DNA from: Lunularia cruciata
Lineage: Eukaryota; Streptophyta; Marchantiopsida; Lunulariales; Lunulariaceae
Direction of reading: 5' to 3'
DNA length: 64,000 nt
Assembly (NCBI GenBank): GCA_948567375.1
Contig: OX419755.1
Span: forward strand, 47,138,291-47,202,290
Shown here: positions 21,431 through 34,221 of the stretch, one piece after another
Numbering within the stretch: the stretch's first letter is position 1
How the letters are laid out: every line of letters starts with the position of its first letter
Made by a program: the position numbers and the translations under genes
Notes under the pieces: model-generated
Told to the model about the DNA's origin: nothing
What the model saw: only the letters and a program-made list of their open reading frames with translations
The model's database searches: none

Positions 21431-24400
21431 ATGGATAGGCCTAAAGGAGACTCCAGTAGAGTGCAAGACTTACTGCAAGACCTTGTGCGAGTATGCAAGA
21501 CTAGTTCTGAGGCAGCGGCTCTTTTCCAACATGATCATTTGACTACCGAGTCGGGAGAATTTATCCCTTCTTTGAAGAAAGCCTCAGCTCAAAGTGTCCC
21601 AAAGGTTTGTTTCCCCTTTAGGCTAGACTCTTTCACTGAGTCCAAGCGAAATATTCACTATCTGTATTTTATGTCCCAGTTGGTGTTAGGCGACGGAGTT
21701 CAAAGGACTTTTGACATTCTTAACGCAGCATCTGATGCAAACTTTTTAATTTTTAAAATTTTCCCTTTTGTCGTGTGTTCTAACGCGTACGCCTACCCTT
21801 ATTCAAGAATTCTTTTCAGCTATTCTTAGCTCTCGCCCTGGGTCTAGCGAGTTATACCTTGGAACTGACCATGTTGCACAATTCACTTTGTCACAGATGC
21901 AGCTACTCCAAGAACAACGCGTTCTTCTCGCTGCTTCGCCCTATCCGCAGAAGCTGATGGAGAAGATTGAACTTCTGAAAGATGCTGGGTAATTGGCCTC
22001 TTCTTGCGAATTTCTTCTATCACAAATTATTGATGAAGGAGAGAGCTCACTGATTCTCTAGAGGAGTTGTTTGACTCCTCAGATATTAGTGCTCCAGTCG
22101 ACACCTTAAAGTGAATCGGAGTCAAGTCATTCCAATAACAGAGTGTTTTCTTATCTATTTGGATTAACTAGGCCTCAATGCAAATGGATACATCTAGATA
22201 CAACTGAGTTCAGAGCCTTATAGGCATAAGTCTTCACAAGGTCATAGTTTGCATCAATCTCGAGAACTTCGTCTGCAAGCTTGCAGGGTGAAGTTTGCAA
22301 GTTTGCAAGACGCTGATGTTTCTCGCCTTCACGTTGCCGATGTTCTCTTATTCATACCACGTTCTGAATCTGTAGCTTGAAACTATGGCATGCAACATTG
22401 TACCGCACGCCTGTGTCCATTATTGACACTTGGGGATGTTATGTAGGGTGCAAGGGATCGATCGCTATATTTGGCTAGTGGGTCAAATCATTGCCGATCC
22501 TGACGTTAAAAAGTTGGTCTCTGTCCAGCTTGGTGCTGAAGCATCTAAAGATTCAGTTGAATCAGCTCTTGAAGCTAGCTCAAATATTCCAAGTGAAGCA
22601 GTTGAGGTAATCATGAAACTCGATGTTGCTGTGATTTCTCAATCAAGTTATAAATGAAATGCTGTACACAGGTTATTCACTGTCACGACTTTATAGACTG
22701 AATTGATCATCTTGTGTTTTATTGTGCGGTTGCAGACAGCTAGTGTCCCACCCACTGCAGATATAGGCACTCTAGTAGCCAAGGCTGGGCCAGTAAATGA
22801 CACAGCAGAGGGTTCTACAAGACAATCACATGATGTGAACCCCGATGAGAACAATGAGAATAGCCATGCAAGGCGAAAGTCCAGAGGAGAGAGTAAGCCA
22901 TCAATGCTATCAAGTAAGTGATCCTAGCTACATGTACTCAACCTCTTGATTGCCCGTAATGCATGTATGAAGGAACTTGATGTTTCTTCTCATCTTTGTG
23001 CTTTCCTGAAATGCCGATATCTGAGCCGTATGTGGCTGCAGAGATGATGGGTGTTCCGAAGGCGCTGGTTGAAGGTGTCTCTTATCCTGGGACCCCTCAA
23101 TGGAACATTGACCGGCCATTTCTTACGGGTAAACACCTGTATCAGCAGGTACGTTTTGAGTTGATATACAGAAGCTCCTCTATCGAAGTTGACAGGAGGT
23201 GACGGAAGGCTTCTATTCCTTTTGAAGACGGTTTTTGGTCATTCCAGCTGATGCTCTTCGTGTGATACCATAGCAAGCTCACGTATTTGTTGCCCATATT
23301 TCAGGAGATTATCATACCTACTCCCTACATGAATTTGAACTCTACAAGAAGGAGCTCTTTGGACAGAGAGTATGTAAGGTGATTTATTTTTGTCATGCTC
23401 TTTCTCATCAATATGATGTGAAGAACACCGGAGATATCTATTATTATGTTTGTGCCATAGTAGCTGGCTTTGTCTCATCGATTTATAGCTCCTGAGCCTA
23501 AATAGACTTATGGAAGTAACACTTCTCCGGCGCTGCTTGAGATGAATGCTTCGTAGAGTTTGCTTTAATTTCTTTTAGTCTTGGTTTTCTCCTGGCTGTA
23601 GCAATGGTGAAAGTACACGTTCTTTAAGCGCCTATTCACCAGCGGTGCAGGTATGTATTTTCCCTCCCTCTTCACCTTACACATCGTGTATGTGCATTAA
23701 ATTTTAACAGAACTGCTCTCCTTTATAATCTCCGGTAGACTGTTGTTGTAGCTTCTCATGTTCAACCTCATATCAGGAGTGAACACTTCAAAGCTCTTGG
23801 ATTAGGTCAGTACCCAGAACTTAATTTCCAGGCAACAGCTTTGTGTATCTTCCAGGCTGTTGTGTGAAAGGTCTAAACTGGGGTCATTGCGAAAATGGTG
23901 TTTCCTTTTCACAGAAACCGACGTGAATTTGTCCAAGTAGCTAGATTTAATGGCTCCGGTCGCACACACTTCTTATCACTTAACGTTTTCATGCATTGCA
24001 GGAGTTGTTGGTAATCGACGATTTGTTGTACATGATGCTGGGTATCGAAGGGAACTACATTCGTGTCAGAAGGGGGAGGCTGAAAGAAAATTCTCTTGCA
24101 CTTTCCGTTGATCCAAGCATGGACTCCTCTATACAGGTTGGTTGAGAAGATTGGTTCAAACTTCACTATGCACAGATTAGATATGTCCTTCTGTGATTAA
24201 TTCCTCCTTGTAGCTCCCCTAGAGTCCACAGAATCACTCTTAAAACTAAGTTGTCACTTTTCTTACTTTAGCGTGACTTCATTAAATCCTTAACAGCTCT
24301 CAATATGCAGAAGTTTAGTATGCTCGTTCTAGATAGATGTGCTTTAGATACTAGCATCGTTAAGTTCAGCCATGTCAGTCCAGGTGGGTGTGAACCAGTT

Positions 24401-27400
24401 CTCTTTAGGTGTTCTGCACACCATCATAATAGACGTCTGTTGTGGGTTCACTTGTAACCTCATGCTGTCACCATGTCATGCTTCTTTCTCAAGCTTTACA
24501 GTTGCTTGCTCTCACTTCGACTGCAGGTACCTATGCATAAAACATCACACATCAGACTTATGCATGCTTACCTCTCAATGCAACTGATAGTTATGACGAT
24601 CTTTACTGGGTTAGTGTCGCATGTCAGAGTCAGAGTGGTCCAGTCGGATTTGGGTATGGAACTGGGTTCTTTACAGTGGGTTCTGTATTCCATTACACGA
24701 ATATGTTGTGGGTTTTGTGATGTCAGTGTATAGCTCTTGACCTACAATTTACTCTTTTGAACTAACAGGAGCTGGCAAAGCGGTTGTTACCCCTTTGTGA
24801 GAACTACCTGGCTGTGAGTCAATTTGCCGAGTCACGGTCACACTTTAGGCATGGTCTAGTGAATCATGCATTTGCTGCAGCTTTGAGGGCTATTTTGCAA
24901 GTGAGTAATCTTCTGCGACCCTGTTAAATAATGCAAGATGATCACCTTTTGCATCTCTTACGTTTTTGAGCCTGAGTTGTCCAAGAAGGCAGTGCGGTTG
25001 AGAATATCCTAGAGTCCACAAGCACTTTTTATAAGCAGCTTGTAGCTCACGGTGTTCTCTGCTGTTGCCAGCTTCTAGCCAAGAGGGAAGCAATTTTGTT
25101 AACTTCATAAGATAACTTCCTGGATGATTCTCTTTGCTCTGCAGCAAGTTGAGTGTATCTGACAGTTCTTCTGCAGGATTATCATGCCATGATTGCCCAG
25201 TTGGAACATCAGTTTCGCCTCACAAGACTTTCCCTCCAGGGTTTGTGGTTTTTCTGTCAGGTAATGAAGTTCTATCTACCGAGATCCACATTCTCTTCGC
25301 AGATTCTTTTGGATTAACGGTCAAATAGATGTGCCGTAGCTTGGATAGAAGCAACCAAATAACATAGTTCGAAATAGCTCGTTCCCTGATATCTATGGAC
25401 AGCTGCGCTGAAGGTTCTCAATTCAATTTTGCAGCCTATGATGGGTGCCATGCATGCTCTCGCCGCAGTAGTCCAAAAAGCCAATGTCAAAAATCTTTCT
25501 GGAGCTGCGATTCTCAACCTTCTTCAGTTGCAGGTTGTGTTTTGGCGACCTTTCCCCGCTTTCAATCATGAAGATGCTCATTAAGGAAGCATAGAGAAGA
25601 TTGGTTGTAGAATTTCATTAGACTGACCAGCTGGTTTACATGGAGCAGGCTACGGCAATGGCAGGTGATGGTTCCGCAAGAGCTCTACTTCAAAAGCTCA
25701 CTCAAGCAGCAAGTGCGCCCTATTTTGGAATACTCGAAAGGTGCTTATTTTCCTGTCCCCATTGTGTATGAAGTTGGTTCAAGGGCACACTGCCTAAGTA
25801 TATTCATGTTAGTTAATAGGTTTCTCAGTTGACTCGTTTCTGGGAATAGCAATGTATGTTCGTAGGGGGAATAGTTCGTTGTATTTCCGTACGCCTTGTT
25901 CTGAAAGTTGCAGCTGTATGACATTTTTGTAAACAGATGGATATCCGAAGGAGTGATAGATGATCCATACGGAGAATTTCTGATTGATGAAAACAAGACT
26001 TTGCAGAAAGTAAGAATTTGATTTGCCTTGTTTTGTCTAAAGCAATCCATTAATTTACGGCAAGTGTTTGATCCTCATTCGTTATTGGACGACACTCTGT
26101 GACTCGTTGCTAAGTTGGGTTTGCTTGTCTATCAGGAAAGCTTGAGTCAAGATTATCACGCAACGTATTGGCACCAGCGGTATAGTCTCCGAAGGGATGT
26201 TCCTGGATTCTTAAGTGGGTCAGCAGAAACAATTCTTACAGCAGGAAAATACCTGAATGCTGTGCGGGAGTGCGGACATAGCCTAAAGGTCTGGCCCTTC
26301 ACATCCATGAATTTTAAATCTTTCTTAAGACTTTTGCAGAGAACCTGATTGAGAAGGTGACTAGTGGTCTCACACGTGTATTAAAATCTCGACAGATTCA
26401 ATTCCCGAATGATATCCACTCAACAGATGCTGGATCAAGCCGTCCATACTTGGAACGCATTAATGTTGCTTACAATCACGCAAGTGCCGAGTTGATAAAC
26501 CTTATTATGAACAAAGTAAGTAGAAGTGAGCCTGTGGCCAATTTAAGTGCTTGCTGTTGCCCAAGACTTGTTTCTCTTATGATATAGGTGCCTCAACATA
26601 TGCCTGTGAGCAATACTCGTAGCGTGTTACTTATTTGCCCATGGAATTGTCAGTTTGACTTGATGGGCCGGCTGCGATCAGTGAAGCATTATTTCTTCAT
26701 GGATCAGGTCAGATTACTTACCTGGACAATTCCGTCTAATGCTCGGATATATTTGTCTATTTATTTGTATCCATTACTCAAATATGTTTGCATTCTGACC
26801 CAAGTTGTCATCAATAGCTCGAATTGCAGTCAGGCTTGTAGTGCATTATTGATGTGCTCAATCAACGGCCCGCATCATATTTTGGTTGCACGAGTTAGGT
26901 TGATATCTTGCTTCCGCATCGTTAATAAGGACGAATCGTCAAACCTGCTGCAAATCGATGCTAATGTTGTTGCTAGGATGCTATTTGTAGCTGATTTTTG
27001 AGCCGAAATTGATGCCAGTGTTGTTGCTAGGCTGCAATTGGTAGTTGACTTTACGCCTGGCCCTATACTCTCTAGAGAGCTGATCTACAGTCTCTACGGA
27101 AATTACAGGGCGATTTCCTTGTGCATTTCATGGATATAGCCAAAGACGAATTGATGAAAAGGAGTTCGACGATCACGATGGAAAAGCTACAGGTGGTTTG
27201 TATTCCCTTTCTTGTATTTGTCAAGGAGATACGACTGTTGTGTATGTCCACAAGTATCAGGGTGTGTCATGTATAAAATAAATGTCCTTTTTGATCTCAT
27301 TAGAGTGGTTATACAGCTTTTTCTCGGATGTCTTTGAAGAATGTCATTTGCTACTTTTCAGTGGTGTTCAAATTACATTCAAGGTCTTTTTCCAGGTAGC

Positions 27401-30003
27401 AGTTGTTGCACAATCTTTGACTGAGGTTTAGATCCTTGGAGGAAGGACATAGTTCGCACTTCACATTTCATCCGATTATATCCAGCTTGAGTTGTCGAAA
27501 ATCATCAACTCAACAAGAGGTTTGCAACCAAGATTCTGGAGTTCATGTGTGGAGTCTTGACATCTCATACTTTTTCATTTCTAGTCTCTCCTGGAGCTAG
27601 CGTTGCGAACATCTGTGTCAGCATCGGATCCTTATCACGACGACTTGACCTGCAACGTGGTAAGCTTTCCAATTCGTTGTATGATTGGTTTAGTTCAAAG
27701 TGGATGTGATGGACAATTGGAATAAGTCTTGGAAGTCTGAATTTTATTACTCTTACGTGATCTGTTTAACGTACGAAGGAAAAATCGGCGTTACTTACTC
27801 AACTACAAACCACGATCACAACTGGGTTGGGTGGGACCGACACCAACGGAAATACTGAGTCTTTCTTAGCAAACTTAAGTTTGAATGGACCAACTCTCGG
27901 GGTTCAAGCTGCTACTGGAAATATAACTGGAATTGAGACATTCACTCTTGACTACAAGGTATACTTGTCTCTGGACTTCCTTCTATGCTGCGAAGATTCT
28001 GTGCTTGACCACGGTGAGGATGTTTCAGTTCCTTCATTTATTTCTTTTTCCGCAGATATTCTCCTTTGATGAGGTTTGATGCTCCGTTACCTCCTGAAGT
28101 GAAACTTATCAATCTAAAATGTGATAGGTGCCATGGCCCTTGTCACTCGTCGTGTCAAGGAAGGCTTTAACTAAATATCAGCTTATATTCCGGCATCTAT
28201 TCCATTTCAAACATGTTGAACGACAGCTGTGCATGACCTGGCAAGCACATCAAGTGAGTATATCAAGTTGGTATATTGTCGGGTTGCAACTATGGTTATT
28301 AAGCTGGAGCTACTTATAAGGCAAATGTTGCTTCCTGGAGCTTGGTCCTTTGCGGATTTCTTTCCTGTAAGAAGACCGTAGAGGGTATAAATTGCAGAAC
28401 TCCATGTTCCCCCGAGCCAGGAACGGCCTAATAAATTTGCAATCTCCTTACAGGCAACACGACGACTAAGCTTTGTCGGGACTGCAATATCAAGATCATA
28501 TGTTCTCTGCCAGAGAATGTTGCATTTTATGCAGAGTATTGAGCATTATCTTACCTTTGAGGTATCTTTCACCTCATGCCATATGCTCAACAGTGGAATA
28601 GAATATATGGATTCACACGTTTCAAACAGGGAGACTTTCTCAGCGTTCGCTTCCTCACATTATGCTACCGTGCACAGGTGCTGGAAACCAATTGGCATGG
28701 TATGGAAACCAATATGCAAAACGCAAAGAGTATAGATGAGGTCAAATTCTGAACTGTAATCACCCATGCTCAAACTAGAACCCGCAGGTCTTGAATAGGT
28801 TGCTATATGAGGAAAGTTCGTGAGAAGAACTCGTGAATATTGCAAAAATCTGTCAATTGCATGTCATTAATCTGTACCGTCCTGTAACTAGTACATAAAG
28901 TACATAAATGTGTCTCCCTTTCATCCCTCAATATACTATGTTTCGTGACACTGACTAGCCAAGAGTTCTGGTCTTTTGAACCATATGTTGACCATGGTCA
29001 GTTGATAGCAATCAACACGTGTATTACTTCCTAATGCAGATTATACAGCAACACGATAGGTTCTTGGATAAATGTCTCAAGGAATGCATGTTGTTATGGC
29101 CCCAGATTTTAAAGGTAAGTTGTATACACCAAGTAGGAAGTGTAGTCATTTTCGTCACTTGGATTGGGCATCGGTTGTCAAAACAGGAAAGCATGTCAGA
29201 ATAACAAAAATAAATTGTAGTTCTAGTCCACTTGTTTCCCAGAAGATGAATAGCCTGCTCATTCAGCTGTTCCTCCGTACATTTGTTAACTGGATCAAAG
29301 TACTCTTGTGTGTCAGAAAGTGGAGGCCTTGAAGACAACATGCCAACAATATGCAACTACAACTCAATGGTTGATACCGTCCGTCAATATATCAGATAAT
29401 CAAGGTTTCCCTGATTCTCAAATTAAATCGAACGGCAACGACTCAAGAGGGAAATTGAAGACCAGGCAAAGGTTTAAGCAGCAGTCAGTTCGGAGCTGGA
29501 AAGCAGAAGATGAGGCTAACTTCAAGGTCACTTTAGGGTATGTACTCTAAATACCTTGCTCCATCAGAATAGATATTTCGAATTTCAGCTTCGCGAGTCA
29601 CCGATGGAGTTGACGAAATCTGTCTCTCCCAGCGGGGGGTTTCTTGTTTTTAGTAGAATCATGTAGTCTAGTGCGTGAGTGACAATTAGCATCGGTCGGT
29701 TCAGAGATCCCTACGATTTTGCGCTTTTTGATAGCAGTGTTCCTCTGCACCCTCACATCTCACCTAGATATGTCTTAATATGTTCGAGTAAGTAGAAGGT
29801 AGATGTGATCACAGGAAGCTCTCTTAGGCTAAAGATCCCATTCTAACACTTTTGTACATTCATTGTCCTTGGACAGGAGAATTGATGAGGAGTTTAAGGC
29901 AGAGCTGAAAGAACTAATTTTCCTACTAATCAATCACTCACAAACAGAACCATGCTTTGCACACCTTGCCCAAGCACTACAGGGGGATGAGACGATTATT
30001 TAG
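21431..30003 (+). CDS. GCP2: gamma-tubulin complex component 2 (GCP2/Spc97 family)
   Basis: GCP2 pairs with GCP3 and gamma-tubulin in the small complex that nucleates microtubules. I read about 25 exons: 21431-21593, 21820-21988, 22447-22606, 22736-22913, 23042-23148, 23305-23369, 23602-23650, 24002-24136, 24769-24900, 25177-25260, 25435-25533, 25649-25740, 25937-26009, 26136-26288, 26396-26515, 26654-26707, 27109-27192, 27585-27659, 27779-27958, 28128-28253, 28454-28561, 28678-28740, 29040-29114, 29317-29537, 29877-30003. Phases agree from exon 2 on, giving about 963 residues. Diagnostic blocks are WNIDRPFLTG, NHAFAAALRAIL, QGLWFFCQP, ILTAGKYLNAVRECGH, GDFLVHFMDIA and FHFKHVERQLC. The N-terminal GRIP1 part begins near residue 298 and the gamma-tubulin-binding GRIP2 part near 612. 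The exon 1 donor is uncertain (21593 keeps phase; 21604 is the stronger-looking site). Confidence 0.93.
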
Positions 30004-31152
30004 ACTCAGCCACCGTCTGTAAGTAGGCTGGAAGTGTTAATATTTCATTGAACCTAGACAGATGTATTTCAGATGCTTTGAAACCCTTTCAATAGCGTGG
30101 GCATAGATAGTCCTAGTGCCATGCCCAATGGAAAAGGTAATTGTACTTTACCAAACCCTGACATCACTCGAATGGAGGGAAATTACTACGTCAAAGACTA
30201 GCTACAATTTCAATCTAGAGCTGTTTAATGCCAGCTTTCCTCTCATCAGAACCACTGTAGAGAAGAGATCCTCCCGGCGCAATTATGTTTGTAGAGTAGC
30301 CTAACAGTTTTGTTGGAGGGATAAAACTGTTGGGTTTAGCACGTACAGAAGGTCGTGTCTTTTTAGGAAACCTTTCAACAGGATAGGGCAATTGTGTGTC
30401 GCGATTAAAGTCAAGAAGTTTTGGTTTACACTCCTGGTGAAGGCAAAGAAGTTTTGGATTTGGCTTTGTCCAATTTGGGTCCCATGTTCCATCTTATTTC
30501 CTTGGATCCTCCAATGTTTGCGAAGTTCAATATTGACACGAAGCCAGGAGTGCTAATTATGTCCTATCATTGTCCCTACAACTCCTATAAGTGTCTTATA
30601 AATGGTGTAAAACATCATTGTATCTATCCCCTTGCTCCTGGGCTCTTCGTTGAGTATAATCTGCTCGTTTGTCCTGTGGCGAGCCACGTGCTTAATTTGC
30701 TTGTACCTTTTGCGGTTACCTCAATCCTTTCCACACCGCTCCCTGAACTTCCACAAGATTCAATTGGTAGACAGGCCAAGTTCGTAGACTTTCTCCATAA
30801 CAAGATAGCGAGTCATAGTCTGCCCTTCATATTAGTCAGGTATGTGAATCGGATCACAGATTAATAACTCAAACGTGTTTGCACTATTTTCATCACTCTG
30901 GGGAGCATTCCATACAATCTATGGGCGTTAACAGAAGACTCGACGAGCGTTCTTTACGTCATGGTCGACCACTCTACAAACATGTAAACATGTAAAAATT
31001 TGATGCTGCTTTTGGAACCAGAAATAGTGATCAGTGTTATCAGTGTGATCAATACCCCTGTTAGCCAAACACATATGCCAGGTAGGTACTCGAGTGCCTG
31101 TCAGACCTGCCTTGTGGCAAAAGTATCGGTCCTAATGAGGTAACTTCTTCAG
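30004..31152. other. intergenic region between convergent GCP2 and mTERF genes
   Basis: This holds the 3' UTRs of both genes. A 147-codon plus-strand frame (30421-30864) has no recognisable domain, no partner exons and no family resemblance that I can name. I do not call it as a gene. Confidence 0.45.
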
Positions 31153-34100
31153 TCACTTCGTCCTTCTCCTGGAAGACCTTAGTTTAGAACTACCATCAAG
31201 CCATCTCATGGCCTTCTTCTCAAAGACAGGATCACTACATCCATAAACGCTACTCAGAGAAAGCGAGTCGAACAGCTTTCCTAAGCGCTGATGGCGCGGG
31301 ATTATTCTGTTGGTCAGACTGTAGCTGAAATATTGGGGAAATACAACTACTTCCTTCCTCGATCGTTTCATAACGTCGACTAGGTAGCCATACTTCGGTG
31401 CGAGGACGGTCACCACACTAAATCCTAGGATTGAAGGCAAACTCCTCACCATATCCGCGACGTCCGCTCTGCCACAAGCCAGACTTAGTTTTTGATGAGA
31501 AATCGATGAGAAGTCTGCAGAGAGAAGCAAACACCCGTTCTTTCAGGGAATCACTTACTCGTAACATTGAACAACAATTACCTTGTAAATCCAAGTTTCA
31601 GGAAATAGTCCACGGTCGGTTTGAGATTCTTTTCAACACTCAATGTGAGTAGCTGTGGATGCCTAGCCACCAGCCTTCCATCCCCACGTAAGAACATACG
31701 AGAATTCAGTCCCGGGTATTAAAAAATAACTTGACCTCGAAGTTATAAAGGAGGAACATGAGATACTCACTTTCCGATCTCTCCTTGCTTAATCTGGACA
31801 CTCCTGAGGAACTTTACATTCGGTTTAAGCTTCGTCTCTACGCTGTAAGCAAGAATCATCGGTTTGAGCCTGAGAACCTGACGTAACGATGAAAGATGCG
31901 AAATCAGATATCATTGTCATAGAAAAATAACCATGAAACTTGTAAAAGCCAATCTTGTCAGAAATTTCAGAAGAAGAGTTTCCAAGGAAACGGGACACCA
32001 CAACATCGACTGTCAATAGAAGCATGAACTTGGATGGATTGCAACTGGATAAAGCCGGGATTTAAGATTCAAATTGCAGGTATACCTTCAAGAGAGTTGG
32101 TCCCTCGACATTGATACTTTCGAGAAACTTGACAGTGGGTACCATATTTTGTCCAACGCTTAGACACAAAAGTTGCGGAGCATTGTAGATGACCTATGCT
32201 TAAGAAAAGGTTTGACACATAATTTAAAAGATCTTCATGTAAGACGGTTCTAGCAACTATCTGAAGAAGTGCCAAGAAGGTGAAAATCGTAGATCACCAA
32301 CATGCAGAAGCGCAGAACTAACTTTCCTTTTCGAAACGCTGAGTATATGATCTTAGATCTAGATGGCCAAGAATGCTGGTGTTAAGTTCATAGAAAGATG
32401 GGGCGTCTTGATTAATGTAGAAACTCACCTTGCCGAGATCTTTACGTTCAAGGCCAAGATTTAGAAGAAAATCCAATTTGAGCTCAAACTTGTGCCGATT
32501 TTTCAAAAGCTGAGGATGTCTTCTAAAAAGCTTTCCCATGAGAGCGGGTTGGACTCCTAAACCCTCAAAGTATAACACCGTTGGTCGAAAGTCCTGGTAA
32601 GCACAGTATCACTACCCTGAGAAAATCATCAAGCTTGGGAAAGAAATCGATAGACAATTCTACTCTCAGCTTAAGTAGTTTAGATTTTTCACATTCATCA
32701 AATAGACGTGGGGGTCTTGGGACGAGGAATGTCTGCTTTAAAGTGTATCTCTAAAAAACTCTACACAGATCTCATTCGCTCACTTGCCTGATCAACATCG
32801 TAGCAGAACAGCTGAGGAAATGCCATCAAGATCTTGTCGATGTCATCAGGACTCGCATTGAGGCTCTTGAGATAATTGCCTACTGGAAGTAAATCTCTCT
32901 CCACATCGCTATCCAGCAATAAAGGTCTTTTGATCAGTACTGTACCGATGTGCTCTTTCTGTACACCTAATTCCAAGAGGTATTTTACAAGTGGATCCAA
33001 CTTTTTACCAGCATCTTCCGTGAGGAGTATAGGATACCGGACTACCAGCTTCTTGACATCCTTCCACTGTACTCCAAGGTTTGCTAGGATCTCAACAGAG
33101 GCACGAAGCTCGGTTTGTACATCACGACCAAGAACTTGAGGGACCTTAATCACCATCTTGCCGATGTCTGTGTGATAGAGGCCAAGACTCACTAGATAGT
33201 CAACGTTCAGGGCCAAAGTTTCACACTGATAAGAGAGAAGCTGCGGCCATGTTACCAGAATGAGAGGGAGGTGGAGATACTTCACTCCTAAGCTTCTTAA
33301 AAACTCCACTTTTGCCATCACTTTGTCAATTCCTCGTTCTACAAAGGGTAGTACTTTCGGAATATTCAGTGCTTTCATTCCTATAAGCTGGAAATATTGA
33401 ACAAGCCTTGCCAGTCCTCTCTTTTCTGCACAATCCGAAACTCTAGAAGCCAGCACACTAATATTCTCGAGTAACAAAATCTCATCCTCAACCATTTCTG
33501 GCTCACCACATTTATCGATCTCCAAAAGTCTGCTGATCTTCTTTTCTCTCTTCTGGTCAGCAAGTGAAACTGCAGAAACCTCGGTCGTAGTAGAATCCTG
33601 TACTTCCGTGGCCCTCTGATCTCCCAAGGTATCTACAACTGGAGTTTCGGAGTTTTCTACAAGCTTTTGCTTGGCTTCGACAATTAATTCATCAATTAGA
33701 TCACCCGCATGTCTTACAAACTCGAATGCATAACCTGAGCTTACTCCTTTCTGCTCCAACAGATCCAACAGACCATTCACAGCCTCAATCCTCTCCTTAC
33801 GAGTAAAAACAGTTGATCCTCCCAGAGCCTTGGCCTCTCTCTCCAGAAGCGTTGGTGGCTGCCTCCCAACATCTTTGCTTGTATGCTTGTTTGAGACTGA
33901 GGGTGGGGAGACTATGAGATCCTGAATATCATCAAATTCATGTTTCCCGGTAACGTTCCTGTTGGTTTTGGCAGGCACATTGGCTGCTGTTACATGACAT
34001 GCAGAGCCGACTCTTTCTGCAAACTCTTCCGACCACATCCTTCCGGTTTCCCGGTGACTCCACGCTGTAAGACCTGGCTCAATTCGAGTGCCATTGAAAG

Positions 34101-34221
34101 GACTTGCCAGAAGGATTTCTCTTGTCTTGAATGGTGAGGTAAACCAAAATTCTGACTTCGGGAGCAATAGCAGCGGGGGTTTAATGCCGAAGACGCCCGA
34201 AAATGACATGTAAACAAGCAT
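31153..34221 (-). CDS. mTERF-repeat protein, probably plastid or mitochondrial
   Basis: mTERF proteins bind organelle DNA or RNA and affect transcription, splicing or translation. Six exons are in phase: 32788-34221, 32429-32593, 32086-32193, 31771-31877, 31582-31674 and 31153-31468, giving 740 residues from Met 34221 (736 from Met 34209, MSFSGVFG). About nine mTERF motifs run from residue ~295 to ~690, with the typical LGV/PQLL pattern (KVEFLRSLGV, WPQLLSYQ, LYFEGLGVQ, HPQLLTLSVEKNLKPTV). The end has the family signature FPQYFSYSLTNRIIPRH. The N-terminus is Ser/Arg-rich and hydrophobic like a transit peptide, followed by about 250 residues of charged, low-conservation sequence. The first intron uses CAG|GCAAGT as donor; GT alternatives nearby break the frame. 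The gene is convergent with GCP2. The exact orthologue and compartment are not resolved. Confidence 0.9.

Noticed and set aside
21431-30003. First idea that the exon-rich gene was a SCAR/WAVE complex subunit (NAP1 or SRA1)
   Set aside because: Blocks such as GKYLNAVRECGH, GDFLVHFMD and FKHVERQLC are specific to GCP2 and are found in the right order in successive exons.
30421-30864. 147-codon plus-strand frame between GCP2 and mTERF
   Set aside because: GCP2 clearly ends at 30003 with the expected C-terminus. This frame matches no GCP2 sequence and no other family I know, so it is left as unassigned intergenic sequence.
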